Shown here piece after piece: positions 45,901-56,410 of a DNA stretch of 64,000 bases. Positions within the stretch are counted from its first letter, which is position 1. Each line of letters opens with the position of its first letter. The stretch is taken from NCBI RefSeq assembly GCF_040712315.1, contig NC_134015.1:21267614-21331613 (forward strand), written 5' to 3'. Under the pieces are notes generated by a model that saw nothing but the letters and a program-made list of their open reading frames with translations, was not told the origin of the DNA and ran no database searches. The DNA is from Castanea sativa. Lineage: Eukaryota > Streptophyta > Magnoliopsida > Fagales > Fagaceae. The position numbers and the translations under genes were made by a program.

Positions 45901-47312
45901 CGCATGCTTCTTGCATACTTCTGCTCTTCTGTGATTTATATCCTGCTACACAAATTTAGCGCACCCCTTATTGCTCTTTCATCTCATTTGTCACTATCTC
46001 TATGAAGTACTTCTGGTGTGTTCTGTTGAATGTCATCTGTTGGGGGTCCTTGCTAATGACTGATGATTTCATTCAGATGCTGTCGCACAGGGGGTGCAAC
46101 CAGAACAAATTATTTTCACAGATGTTGCCATGAAAAGTGAACATATAAGACGAAGTGGTTTAGCTGATTTATTTCTAGACACGTAATGTTTTTCCCTTCT
46201 TTATTCCTTTTGATTCTGTTCTTAAAAGTTAAATTAGTTTTGTTTCTTTGTTCCTTGAATAATTTGAAGTTAAAAATTTCTGTTTAGGCCTTTATGCAAT
46301 GCGCATACCACTGGTACTGATATCCTGTGGGCTGGTTTGCCAATGGTGACCTTGCCTCTTGAGAAAATGGCTACTAGGGTTGCTGGGTCACTTTGCCTTG
46401 CCACTGGACTTGGGGAGGAGATGATTGTCAGCAGGTACACATTAAATTATTTTTATAATAGCACATAGAAATCATGTATTAGGTGGGCGAAATCTATATT
46501 AAACACTTCACAATTGAGGTGGAATGTTTCGAAAGTCTTGTTGGAATGCCATGATGGTTAAAACTCCCCTGCTTCATTTCAAAAAGTTACATGGACATGA
46601 CGTGGTTGATACTTGATAGTGTTGTGTCATGGAGCATCTCAGTTAACACTCCCCTGCTTCATTTTCAATGCTGAGAGTTAGGTGGAAGAATGCTGTGGTA
46701 AATAGTAATAAGTAAAATTTAGTCTTCCAGATTCCTTGTTATTTATTCTTCAATATATGACAAGCTAAAGTTGCATATGATTGATTCACCTTAGTGCTTG
46801 GTAAAATTCTGTCCCCTTGCTGTCTTGGTTGGCAGTTTGATCCCTTGCACTATGTGTATTATTGGCCATTTGCCTTGGTCACTTTCTGATCTGCTGGCTT
46901 GTTTGAATTTTCATTACACTGACCTTCTTTTTAAAGGAAAGTTAATGCATGGCAATTATCTTTCTTTTGATGTATGTGTCATGTGGTACAGCATGAAGGA
47001 GTATGAAGAGAAGGCAGTATCTTTGGCATTGAATCCTCTAAAGCTTCAGGCTCTTACTGACAAGCTCAAGGCAGTGCGAATGACTTGCCCACTTTTTGAC
47101 ACTATACGCTGGGTACACTTAAATAATTCAGTTTTAAATTATTTGTTTGTTGCCTATATGCATGGATGCTTAACAATGTGTTCTTAAAACTATTTTAGGT
47201 GAGGAATCTAGAAAGGGCGTATTTCAAAATGTGGAACTTGCATTGCTCAGGCCAGCGTCCTCAGCATTTCAAAGTTACTGAAAATGATAGGGAATTCCCT
47301 TATGATAGGTAG
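32107..47312 (+). CDS. SEC: O-GlcNAc transferase, SECRET AGENT type (TPR + GT41)
   Basis: Encodes a 961-residue UDP-GlcNAc:protein O-beta-N-acetylglucosaminyltransferase, which adds GlcNAc to Ser/Thr of nuclear and cytosolic proteins. In Arabidopsis SEC acts on DELLA repressors among other targets. Residues about 36-490 are tandem TPRs (for example [20 protein letters not shown] and [21 protein letters not shown]); the rest is the catalytic domain. [20 protein letters not shown] holds the active-site His (about residue 588). [11 protein letters not shown] holds the UDP-binding Lys (about 777), and [11 protein letters not shown] holds the nucleotide-binding His/Thr (about 841-843). The match is to SEC/OGT rather than SPINDLY, which lacks this form of the catalytic motifs. 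All 28 exons join in frame with no stop, and length is close to the 977 residues of Arabidopsis SEC. The ATG is the first in frame after the CT-rich leader. One residue beside the binding His is Ala where human OGT has Gly. Confidence 0.95.
34330..36090 (-). pseudogene. Antisense LINE fragment in SEC intron 4
   Basis: On the - strand, 36086-35859 reads [20 protein letters not shown] and [18 protein letters not shown]. This is the zinc-binding domain (zf-RVT) that ends plant LINE reverse transcriptases. After a frameshift near 35872 it continues [11 protein letters not shown], then [20 protein letters not shown], the family's C-terminal text. The 3' UTR and an A-rich end lie at about 34330-34450 (T-rich on the + strand). 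TTCCATCC occurs near both ends (about 34320 and 36082) as a possible target duplication. It is 5'-truncated, as LINE insertions usually are, and split by the hAT-like element. Confidence 0.75.
34458..35554. mobile_element. hAT-like non-autonomous element, 8-bp target duplication
   Basis: TACAAAAC occurs at 34450-34457 and 35555-35562, exactly flanking the segment. Ends are CTATGATGCACGGACAC and, reverse-complemented, CTGGGTTGCACCGACAC (13 of 17 matching). The subterminal regions are packed with GGACAC/GTGTCC words (34465-34560 and 35380-35525), as in hAT elements. It interrupts the 3' UTR of the LINE, whose text resumes outside it. The interior 35100-35330 is GC-rich, unlike its surroundings. 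Only low-complexity ORFs are present, so there is no transposase. Confidence 0.75.
38515..38570. repeat. (CG)n(CA)n(TA)n tract in SEC intron 7
   Basis: An alternating run changes from GC to CA to TA dinucleotides 55 bases before the exon 8 acceptor. It is Z-DNA-prone and likely polymorphic in length. Confidence 0.95.
42518..42953 (+). repeat. 219-bp tandem duplication in SEC intron 15
   Basis: Copy 1 (42518-42736) and copy 2 (42737-about 42953) both start GATCAAACTG, contain TTGTTTTTCTCACCAG and end in dinucleotide runs (TC then TA in copy 1, TA in copy 2). Each copy carries an acceptor-like CTCACCAG. The real exon 16 acceptor is at 43370. Confidence 0.85.
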
Positions 47313-47560
47313 AAGAGGTTGAGAGATGGGATTGTAGATAGAAACCAGAGAACACAGGAAGTTATGGGATTTATGTGTTATACAAATGATCCCATTGTGA
47401 TGGGTTTTCAGGCAATGGAAAGTAGGTAATTGCTTAACACCACTATGCTCTCTCTTTCTACAAATTTCATTTTTAGTTTGGAGCCAAGCAAATGAATGAG
47501 GAAAGAGGTGGAACAAGCCTATGTTTTTTCCAAGTAAAAAAGAAAAATAGTAGATGAAGG

Positions 47561-47606
<46 letters not shown>

Positions 47607-48459
47607 AATTTTTCCAAGAGCCAAGTACCTCACTATTTGTTTAGGGTACCTCAATTATTTGTGGAGAGTATAGTCATGGTATGTTACATTCCCCTTTCCA
47701 ACCTTGTATTTGGGATTATTATCTTTTGCTTGCTATTCCGTTCTGTCTCCGCCTCCGTCGAGTATTAATTATTATTCAAACCAAAATAATATTGCCACTG
47801 CTCAGAAGAAGGTAGGTTTTTTTCATTGTCAGAACTTAAAGGTTTTAATTTAGTTAACTTATTAAATGGAGAAACATAAGTTCAGTCCAAGCTGTAGGGC
47901 TGTAATGTTCTGTTGTGTTTAATTTACGAGAAAAGGGAAAAGCAATGGTAACTTATTAAGCTAAGATACTTTTATCATAAGTAGAAACTTTGGGGCAAAA
48001 TTCTGCCTAGTGACACTAATCAACTTGGTATTATACAAATTCTAATCAACAAAATGCTGATATATCCACCACATTAATGCCTAAACTTTCATGGGCGGAG
48101 TAAAATTTCGCGTTTCATTGTTTGTTTAAAGTCAATATTATTTCAACAAGACGTTAGATAAGGACTGAGAAACTATTGACATCCCAATTTATCCCTTTGT
48201 ATAAATAATAAGTTTGTTCTTTTTTTTCGAACTAGGAAATTTTCTTGCTTAAGAAAATTTAGGGAACAGGAAAAAAAGTGGATTTAAGGCTAGAAAGTTA
48301 ACAGAAGGTGTTGAGTCATTTGCTTTTATTTGATGTAATATTGGCCAAATAAGGCAAGGTAAATCCCAGAATTTTCATACAAAAATATTTAGTTAGAATA
48401 AGTTTGACCATCATTTATCGAGTTCGACAAAAAAAGCTTTAGACTATCTAATCAAAATG
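47313..48459. other. 3' UTR of SEC and intergenic DNA
   Basis: The 3' UTR must begin at 47313, but its end is not defined; AATAAT-type words near 47783 are candidates only. A GA microsatellite lies at 47562-47600. No other gene is seen. Confidence 0.45.
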
Positions 48460-48736
48460 TTAAGTTCAAATCTTTTATTTCACTCTTTCTACTTCACTAT
48501 ATACTTTACAAATAAAAACTTGCCACATATTTATCTAATTTATTAAATGTTAAATTTATGTCTTCTATTATTTCAATTACTTAAATATGATGAGTTATTT
48601 ATTTATTTGTTTTAGGAAATTGAAATAATAGAAGGCATAAATTTAGCATTTAAAAAATTAGATGGATTTGTGGCATGCTTTTATTTGTGGAGTATATAGT
48701 AGAGTAGGAAGAGTGGGACAGAAAATTTGAACTCAA
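48460..48736. mobile_element. Fold-back MITE with arms of about 118 bp
   Basis: The left arm (48460-48578: TTAAGTTCAAATCTTTTATT, then ACTATATAC, then CAAATAAAA) is matched by the reverse complement of the right arm (48615-48736). About 36 bp of spacer separates them. Nearly the whole element is therefore one hairpin. No ORF and no clear target duplication. Confidence 0.7.
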
Positions 48737-51294
48737 TATTGAACTAGCACTATGTAGGTATTTAAAACCCGTTTAAGCAAGTACTATGCACTTGGCCAAC
48801 AATAGAGCCTCAATTGAGAATGATATCAAGAAATTAAGAAAATTATATTAGTAAAACGCTGGCCACCCAAATATGTGAGTTGGGGTTTTTAAAACTAAGA
48901 GCTTCAATTAGAAGGGTCATAGGACCGAAAAATCCAAGAAATGAGCCTAAACTTGAGAAAGCAAGAAAACTTAGAAACATGTACATGTAATTTCCTAAAA
49001 TCGATCATTTTGGGTATAAGAGCATTCACGATGCTCATGTAAAAATTTCTATTTATTTTAGTAAAAGAATTTATTTTTATTTTATTTCATACACTCATTT
49101 TTTTTTTTAACATTTCACATTAAATTATCTATTTCATAATACATTTTATTAAAATAATTGTTTATCTTCTTTCAAACACAACAACCATCATTTACTCTAT
49201 TCATTCATTCTCAAGATATGTAAAGAAAAATAAAAAAATAAAATGTAAAATTAATAATGATAGTATAAATTTACATAATTATTGTAGTAATTATGTATCT
49301 TTACATAACTTTATGCACTGATGTAGGTGAATTTTGGACTTAGTTGAATAAAATGTAATATGTTTTTCTAGTGTGTGAGCGTGCACGTGCACATATATGT
49401 GTGTGGCAGCTACAAGAATTTGTTTTGGATGATTACTAAGAAACTTAAATTATATTAAATATAATATTAATTTTTTTTAATATATCAACATCACAAAATA
49501 TGCATGCAAATACATAAAATTTTATAGTTTCATTCTATTAGTTTTCATATTTTGAATTCGTTATATAACAAATTCATTACCAATGCTATAAGTTACACCT
49601 CTTCTATATACATAACTAAGCAATCATATATTGTGTTTGTAGCATTACTCGATTAAGATGAAAATTCAACTCAAATTTAATTTTTGTTGTTGCATTATTT
49701 TTGTTGTATGCATATCATTACGAATTTTTGTTAATACTTTAATTTTGTTTGTGTAAGTAGTGTTACTCTATTAACAATTCAATGTATAAAAGATGTAAAT
49801 ACATTGCCTCACCCCAATGGCTTCAATAGTCTAATTTTATTTTTCTTTAATAATTACTACCGCACTCCAACACATGCCCCACTCAAGAGACAATAGACAA
49901 TAAATCAATTATAAACATACTAAGAGCACTCACATAGCTAAATGCAAAATAGTATAAAAGATTTTTTTTATTTTTATATTTAACCCTAAAATTCACCTAC
50001 ATCAAATTAGCCAAATTTGTGTAAAATTAAAAATTAAAAAAAAAGAGCTACATTATTACTATTGCTATGCAAATTGATAAAGAAAAAAAAATGAATTGGG
50101 AGAATAATAAAAAATTGATAAAGAAATAATATTTAAAAAAAATATAGTATAAAATAAATAATCTGATATGAGATGTTTTAAAAAATAATTGTATAAAAAA
50201 AAAAAAAATATCCTTATATAAAAATAGACAAAAACTTTTGTCCAAGTTGATGCAAATATCACAATAGTTCAACAAGTAATATAACGTATAATTTAAAATT
50301 TAGGCTTTGAAGCCTCCTACACGAAGTCCAAGGTCCAGTACAAAGAGTGAAGTCAGTAACTTGTTTCGCCACTTTTTTTTTTTTTTTGATAAACTGTTTC
50401 GCCACTTTATTCTAATAGTGGTCTGCCATCTATTGAAATTTCAAACTCTAATAACTTCATTCACATGGGGGGAGGGCCGAACAATAGCAAGAGAGAAAAA
50501 TAAAACAGAGAAGAAAGAACTGCAAGAAAGACGCCAATGAAGGACTGAAGAAGAAGCCGACCAAATGTTCGTCTAAAGGTTTTTCTCAGGGTGATCATTT
50601 TTTTAGGGTGGTCACTTTTTTTCTTTGAGGTATATACAAATTATAAAATTTTAAATATATTAGTGTTCATTTGTGAATAATTTATTTAATTGAAACTGAA
50701 ATTTTTTTATTGAAAGTATTGAAAATTAGCTAAGGTATATATTTGAAAATTAGCAGTACTGCCGCATATGGTATATATTTGATTTAGAAATGACAGTTTC
50801 ATCAAACTAGAACAAATTAGCTACGATTTGGCTGAATCTCTTTTTTCAAGACAACTATGGATCCTTAAAAGAAGATTGAATATAAGGTAATTCAAGGTAC
50901 CCACTTTGCACGCGATTTGCTAATATACTTGCATGTAATTATAATTACAGGGTACGAAAACGTACCCTATGTTATTCTTCATTCTGTTAAACTATCAAAC
51001 ACGTGCAAGTGGTAGGAATGGGTGGCATGTGAAATGTGATTTCATGGTATACTATTGAAATCCCTTCTTTTAGAAGAATAAGGGTGACAAGTGATTTCTT
51101 CTCAAAAAAACAAAGGGTGACAAGTGATTTTTTTTTTTTTCTTTTTCAATAGAATTCTTAAATTAGTGCGCATTTGGTTTAGCTTTTTCTTAGAATTTAT
51201 TTAGTTTATGTCTAATATTTTTAAAGTCTCACTTCTTTGTTTGACACAATTGTAATTTTTTTCCATTTTTAATAAATAAGCAAATTCACAAATA
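48737..51294. other. AT-rich intergenic DNA with MITE-end words
   Basis: No gene. TAAGAGCATTCACGATGCTC at about 49016 and TAAGAGCACTCACATAGC at about 49920 resemble the end repeats of the AGAGCA MITEs at 15427 and 51295, so at least one further decayed copy is likely. Borders were not resolved. Confidence 0.4.
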
Positions 51295-52100
51295 AGAGTA
51301 TTTACAATGGTGAACATTAAATTTTTAGCTTTTAATATTTCAAAAACTCACTTTACCTATTTTAACACACTATTTTATTACTCGTTCTACATCAATTCTC
51401 TTTTTTTCTTACATCTAAGTCAAATATTGTTCATTTATTAATTAATTTCTTTCTCACTTCCTCTTTGTCACAAAAGCCCAACAAACCCACCCATACAATC
51501 GGCCACAAAAACCCAACACCATTAGTCACCGCCACCACTACCACTAGGCACAAAACGACATTAAACCCAACAACCCATAACTGACCGCAAAACTCATTAC
51601 CACCACACCCACAACTAGTCACAAAACTCATCGCCATCACATGCACAACCGGCCACAAAATCCATCACAACCACACCCACAACCAGCCACAAAACCCTCA
51701 CAACCACACCCACACCCACAACCACAACCGGCCACAAAACTCATCACCCCCACACCTAAAATTGGCCACAAAACCTATCACCACCACAATAGAGAGAGCA
51801 AAGAGAGAAAAAGATTTGAGGCTTAGGAGAAGAAGAGAGGAGGAGAAGAGAGAAAAAAAGATAAAAGAAAGAGAGAGAAAGGATTGGAGCTGAAAAGAGA
51901 AAGAAATAGAAGAAAGAGAGGGAATTGGGAAAAAAAAAATTATAACTTTGTAACTACAGTAAGCTATCGTTTTTTATAGTTTACTGTAACTTGAGTTCTA
52001 AAATTTTTAACTTTAGCACCATCAATATAGCATGCATTTTGTTGTTTGCGCCGCTAAAAATAGCTTTTTAGTGATTTAAGAGCATCACTGTGAATGCTCT
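51295..52100. mobile_element. AGAGCA-type MITE with proline/histidine-coding repeat block
   Basis: The left end AGAGTATTTACAATGGTG and the reverse-complemented right end AGAGCATTCACAGTGATG are imperfect inverted repeats. The right end is itself a hairpin (AGAGCAT...ATGCTCT, 52078-52100). The interior 51480-51780 is a degenerate repeat of CACAACCGGCCACAAAA-type units that reads as a Pro/His/Gln-rich ORF. That ORF is best explained by the DNA repeat and is not a convincing gene. Confidence 0.5.
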
Positions 52101-52695
52101 AAGTCATCCAAAAGCACTTCTCTTACTTTTTATGCTAACATGCATTTCTAATTAATTTAAATACATAGTTTTATTGCTTTTTCAAATTCATGATGTAATT
52201 TATGAATCATTATGCAACACTATTCTCGCATGCATGTACGATCCATACATTTGGACCTAGGGGTGTCTAGACTTGATCAAAGACCGACAATCCAACGAAA
52301 CCACCCAACACCAATCCATAGTTGGCCTGATTCGAAGCTCCAATCTATCAGCCATAGGTCTCTGCCACCAAGAACCTACACAAGCGAGCCAAGTGGCGGG
52401 TTTCCTTCTTCAAAACATGAGCCACCTAATCTGACCACTGATATAGGAACTCCAACCAAATTCACGAAGATCAAGATCAAATCTAGCAAGATCTCGACCA
52501 TATTTGGTAAGTTCTTGACCAAATCCAACGAGATCCAGCCAAATTCGCTCCAATTTTAGTGACATTTTTCAGAATCTGGTGACCTCTAGTAGAATCCTGC
52601 AACCTCCACCACTGATTGAACCAGTTGACATTCATCTAAGCCCGAAACTAACTTGACAAGTTGATGTTGACAATCGGTTACAGGTCTCTCTGCCT
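52101..52695. other. Non-coding sequence, nothing recognised
   Basis: A 115-codon ORF on the + strand at 52212-52559 has no recognisable motif, and the DNA contains repeated CCAAATC/GATC words. I do not call it a gene. Confidence 0.35.
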
Positions 52696-52983
52696 TTGTT
52701 AGGATTACTATACTGTGACTAGCTAATATTGTTGCTGTTACTAGCTATTGTTATTGTAATTAGCTATTGTTGAATGCATTTTACAAGTTAAAGGAGTTAG
52801 TACAATTGTTGGTTAGTTGGTTGTTGCCAGCTGTATAGGAATTGGTTACAAAGGTTAGTTAGGTTGGGACATCTTGTATAAAGAGGCAGTAGCCATTGTA
52901 TAAGGAACTCAGGCAATAAGAATACTCTTTCAATATATTGCATCTCTCTCTCTCTCTCTCTCTGTTCTTAGAAGGTCCCAGCT
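52696..52983 (+). mobile_element. Partial LTR at the left border of the Tat element
   Basis: TGTTAGGATTACTATACTG starts an LTR-like text with TGTATAAAGAG (TATA-like, about 52876) and a CT-repeat leader (52945-52963). It stops where the Tat LTR begins at 52984, consistent with the Tat element having inserted into it. The remaining part would lie beyond the right edge. Confidence 0.45.
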
Positions 52984-53564
52984 GATGATGCCGAAAAATC
53001 ACCAATAAGCTGCAAGTACTCTTAAATCGAAACAACACCTACAAAACGAAAAGAGAAGACCTAACAGAGAGCACCGGTGTGGTGCCGGCCAAAAATCCTC
53101 CGAATGTCAAGTTAGAACTTTTCACAACCCTTGAGTCCCAGAGTTGAGTCAATAATGTGTACCCTGATTTATGAGGGTTTTGGAGTATTTATAGTGGTGT
53201 AGGGTTAGCATCCATGCCTTGACCATGAAGTCCTTTCCTTCTATAATTGGAACTCTTTCCTTTTGGATACCTTCTAGAGTTCTTTTCCTCATAGAAGTCT
53301 TTTGATCAAGGCTAAACGTGTGATGCAAGAATTCTTCTTACACACGTTCACGTGGAGATCAAGTAAGGCCACATAAGCCCTAATTATATAGCATGAATCC
53401 TATTTAAGGTTTCTTGGAAACAAACCTGGAAGGATGACCACTGCATCATACTCGTTCGTCCACTGTGGATCCGTCCTCCTTGGCCATGTTAAATATGAAC
53501 ACGTCATCCTTATGTCGTCACATCAACCATGTAGATCCGTCATGTTCATTTTTATTCCTCTTCA
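52984..53564 (-). repeat. 3' LTR of the Tat element
   Basis: Read on the - strand it starts TGAAGAGGAATAAAAATG and ends TTTTTCGGCATCATCA, with TG...CA ends. The purine run GGAATGAGGGGGCAAC (- strand, 53565-53580) precedes it as polypurine tract. A - strand TATAAATA lies at 53186-53193. No second LTR is available for comparison, so the borders are motif-based. Confidence 0.6.
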
Positions 53565-53751
53565 GTTGCCCCCTCATTCCATGACAACTTTCCTCTGTGG
53601 TCTGATGGAATGACGGTTAGTTTTGACCCTTGATAGGATTGTTTTGAGGGACACGTTGGAACAGTCATAAACATACTAGGGACACGTGGTGTTACAACAC
53701 TGGTGGTTTGTTGGAATCGATGCGCCCCTTCGTTTACCGCGCCGTTCCCTC

Positions 53752-53760
53752 TATATATAT
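53752..53760 (+). promoter_or_regulatory. Candidate TATA box for the antisense extra ORF
   Basis: TATATATAT is followed by a leader and a GTAAGTA donor at 53904. An acceptor GTGTCAG ends at 54014, immediately before the ATG. This is a separate + strand promoter inside a - strand retroelement. Inferred from motif order. Confidence 0.45.
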
Positions 53761-54014
53761 TACCCATCCCTCTCATTTTTATACTTTGGAAAATTTATCG
53801 GTTGATCAAAGCACAACCGTCCACTTTATGTGATCCGTTGCCTCGAGAAGTTGAGATTCGTCTCCCTTTCAGCTCGTCTGTCGTCTTTTCGTATCGTCCA
53901 CCTGTAAGTACCTCCTTCGCTTATTAATTTCTGTTCTTTATTTCACATGTTGGTTCGTCATCAGCATAGATCTAGAGTCTTAGGTTTCCTTTACCCGTCA
54001 TATGTAGGTGTCAG

Positions 54015-56206
54015 ATGTCTAGTGAAGCGTCAAGTGATCAGTCTTATGTCCGCGAGGGAGCAAGCTACAAAGAGGTGTTCCCGTCAGGTCAGACAGACCA
54101 AGACACCTCTAGCGAGGAGAGGGAACCATCAGCCAGCTCTCCTTCCAATGTGGAAGATGAAGGGCAGGATGAGGACGGGTCAGAGTATGACTCGAACAAT
54201 GACTTAGATGGTGTAGATCCACCGATCCAGTCCATCATAGGCCTTAACAGTTTTAGGGAATTTGTCATGCTCCCTTTATGGATGGTGAATGATTTCATCT
54301 CTGGCATTAAGCAGCCACACTTCAATACGCTTAGGCAGAAATATTAGATACCTGATAACATTCCCATCCGTCTACCTTTTAAGTCTGAGAAGTGCTATTA
54401 CAAGGGTCTTGGAGACGTTGGCGTATATGAGCAGATGCTCAAAGCAGGCCTTCGATTCCCATTAAGTGGTTTGCACCGTCGTCTCCTTCAGTACTTAGGT
54501 TTGGCCGTCAGTCAAATCTCACCAAACGCCTGAAGAGTTTTCCTAGGCGTTGAGGTCTTGTATGGTGTGATGTCTGACGGGGCGAGATGGTTGACAGTGG
54601 AAGAGTTCTTTCATTGTTACCGTCCGTCTGAGATTACAAAGTCGAAGGGTATGTATAGCTTCGTGCCGAGGAGTCTGGTGCTTAAGCTAGTGTCTGAGAC
54701 CCCATACTCCAATCATAACTGGAAAGGTCAATACTTCTTCCTTCAGGGAGACGATTGGATGTGTCGTCTTGATGATTACGAATACATGCCGGTGGACAAG
54801 ACTTGGGGAATAATGCCTCCGTCTGGTATGAGCCTGTCTTACTTTACAAGCTTTTACGAAGCATTGAAGTTATTCTAACCGTTCAATTTTGCAGCTAAGG
54901 ACCGTCCACCTATTACCATAGAACAATTTGGCTTTTTGGAAAAAATCTTCCAGACTACCAGGTTGTCGGAGAGGACTTAGGCAAAGCTCGTCACCTTGGA
55001 CACCCTGCATTGGTACTGTGACGGTCTAGAACCTACAGCTGCTGCCCGTCGATACGACTCAGGAATACGCAAGCGTAAGTCTTTTAACCCTCCACCGTTG
55101 CTTTGTCGCACAGCATTGTTTTTCACCCGTGTACTTTTTTTTTTTGCAGAAATGGATGCTACCAGGAGAAGGGCACTTATTAAGCAAGCTGCCCTTAAGA
55201 AGAAATAAGAAGGAAATCCCCCACCCAAGACGGGTTCATTCCATCCATCTTCTAAGAGGCAGCCGCCAGAGAATGCTGACCGTCACTCAAAGAAGCAGAA
55301 AATGGTGACGGGGTTGGCTGCCGTTCAAAGACCTGACGGGCTAAAATTGCCACCAAAATTGGGTTTAGGCAAAGGAAAAGGTTTAATGACCAATTCGGAT
55401 CTTGCCAAGGAAAATCCACCCATCCTGTTGTGGGAGGACTCGCAATATGCTCTTAACCGAGTGACTTCCATCATCACAGATGAAGATTACGAGGATCTTG
55501 GTAATCATGCGACGGAACCATGGGGGAGACGGCTTTATATAGTCTTACTCAGGTTGGTACCGTCATTTTTGTGTGTGTGTATATATATATATATTTTAAA
55601 GTTGGTACAGTCATGTTTTGACATTGGTCCTTACCCTTAATACTGTAGGGGGTCGTTATGGTGAAAGGATTAATGGACTGTTGTCTCGCACAAGAGAAGG
55701 CGTTGGAGTGCGTCCGTGCAAAGTCCAAGGCAACGGCGAAGGAGCTTGACGAGTTGAAGCTATGGAAGCTTCGTCATGAACAAAAGTTGAAATTTTCTGA
55801 GCAGACTCGCGAAAACCTAGAAAAGGAGGTAGAGTTGTTAAGGGAGAACTTGAAGGCGAAAGAAGAAAGCATCCATCTGGCCAAGGAGGAGGCTATCCGA
55901 GAATATCAGGACTTTGACGCTCTTCTGGGTGAATTGGGTACTTCTTTTAATGAAGGATTCGATGATTGCCTCCATCAAGTCAAGGCCTCGTATCCCGATC
56001 TGAGCGTCACACATATTACCGTCGATACGGGAGGTCAGACTCCAGCCCGTCTTGCCGATACTGAAGATACAGTCGAGCTTTTTGGCGGTGAACAAAGTGA
56101 CGGTGAGGCCCAGAAGGTTGACAAGGGGTCCGTTGCAGAAGATGTCTGTCAATCATCTGACAAAGGTCCTGATGACAAGGAGGATACCGTCGTATTTCAA
56201 GATTAA
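54015..56206 (+). pseudogene. Antisense extra ORF of the Tat element (Transposase_28-like), four coding exons
   Basis: Exons that keep frame: 54015-54825, 54895-55074, 55150-55556 and 55649-56206, after a leader exon ending at 53903. The N-terminus is acidic and serine-rich. The middle (GLRFPLSGLHRRLLQYLGLA, then LTVEEFFHCYRPSE, then KGMYSFVPRSLVLKLV and WKGQYFFLQGDDW) resembles the 'putative gypsy type transposon' (Transposase_28) domain. The C-terminus is a charged coiled coil (about 55680-55910) and an acidic tail. Four in-frame stops (54345 TAG, 54531 TGA, 54978 TAG, 55206 TAA) inactivate this copy. Function is unknown; despite the domain name there is no evidence of transposase activity. 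It runs opposite to gag-pol, so its transcript would be antisense to the 3' part of the genomic RNA. Confidence 0.65.
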
Positions 56207-56410
56207 CATGTACCTAGTTTTTTTTTTTTTTTCAAATGTATTGGAAAACAATTTTAATCCGTTGTTTTTTTTTGGTCTAGCACTGTATTCTAACCAAATT
56301 TTTGACGCACTTCCTTTGTGGGTTGTTATGATATTTATCCGTTCTATATGTAGTTTAAGCAAATATTGTTCTCAAGACTTCTGGAAACACTGAGTTTCAT
56401 TCATTGAGGG

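Larger units (their letters stand above)
32107..47312 (+). other. SEC: Exon map of the SEC gene (28 coding exons)
   Basis: Exons placed by GT/AG boundaries and continuous homology: 32107-32206, 33010-33158, 33253-33351, 33464-33514, 37146-37262, 37441-37497, 38133-38252, 38625-38687, 38789-38867, 39258-39367, 39471-39524, 39637-39704, 39856-39958, 40805-41007, 41994-42090, 43371-43442, 43548-43624, 43719-43835, 43926-44010, 44099-44266, 45158-45268, 45357-45443, 45570-45697, 45793-45875, 46077-46182, 46288-46434, 46992-47112, 47199-47312 (stop TAG 47310-47312). Total is 2886 nt. Introns range from about 80 bp to 3631 bp. UTR ends are not defined. Confidence 0.9.

Noticed and set aside
47247..47654. 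135-codon - strand ORF downstream of SEC
   Set aside because: It overlaps the last SEC exon in antisense, and a GA microsatellite supplies its Ser/Leu run.
51641..51826. Pro/His/Gln-rich ORF on the + strand
   Set aside because: It is the translation of a degenerate DNA repeat inside a MITE. It has no motif and the composition follows the repeat.
52212..52559. 115-codon + strand ORF
   Set aside because: No recognisable domain, no promoter or splice signals, and repeated nucleotide words explain the open frame.
54825..54894. Short intron of 26 nt starting at 54869 in the antisense ORF
   Set aside because: It is too short for a plant intron. The donor at 54826 gives 70 nt and restores the frame.
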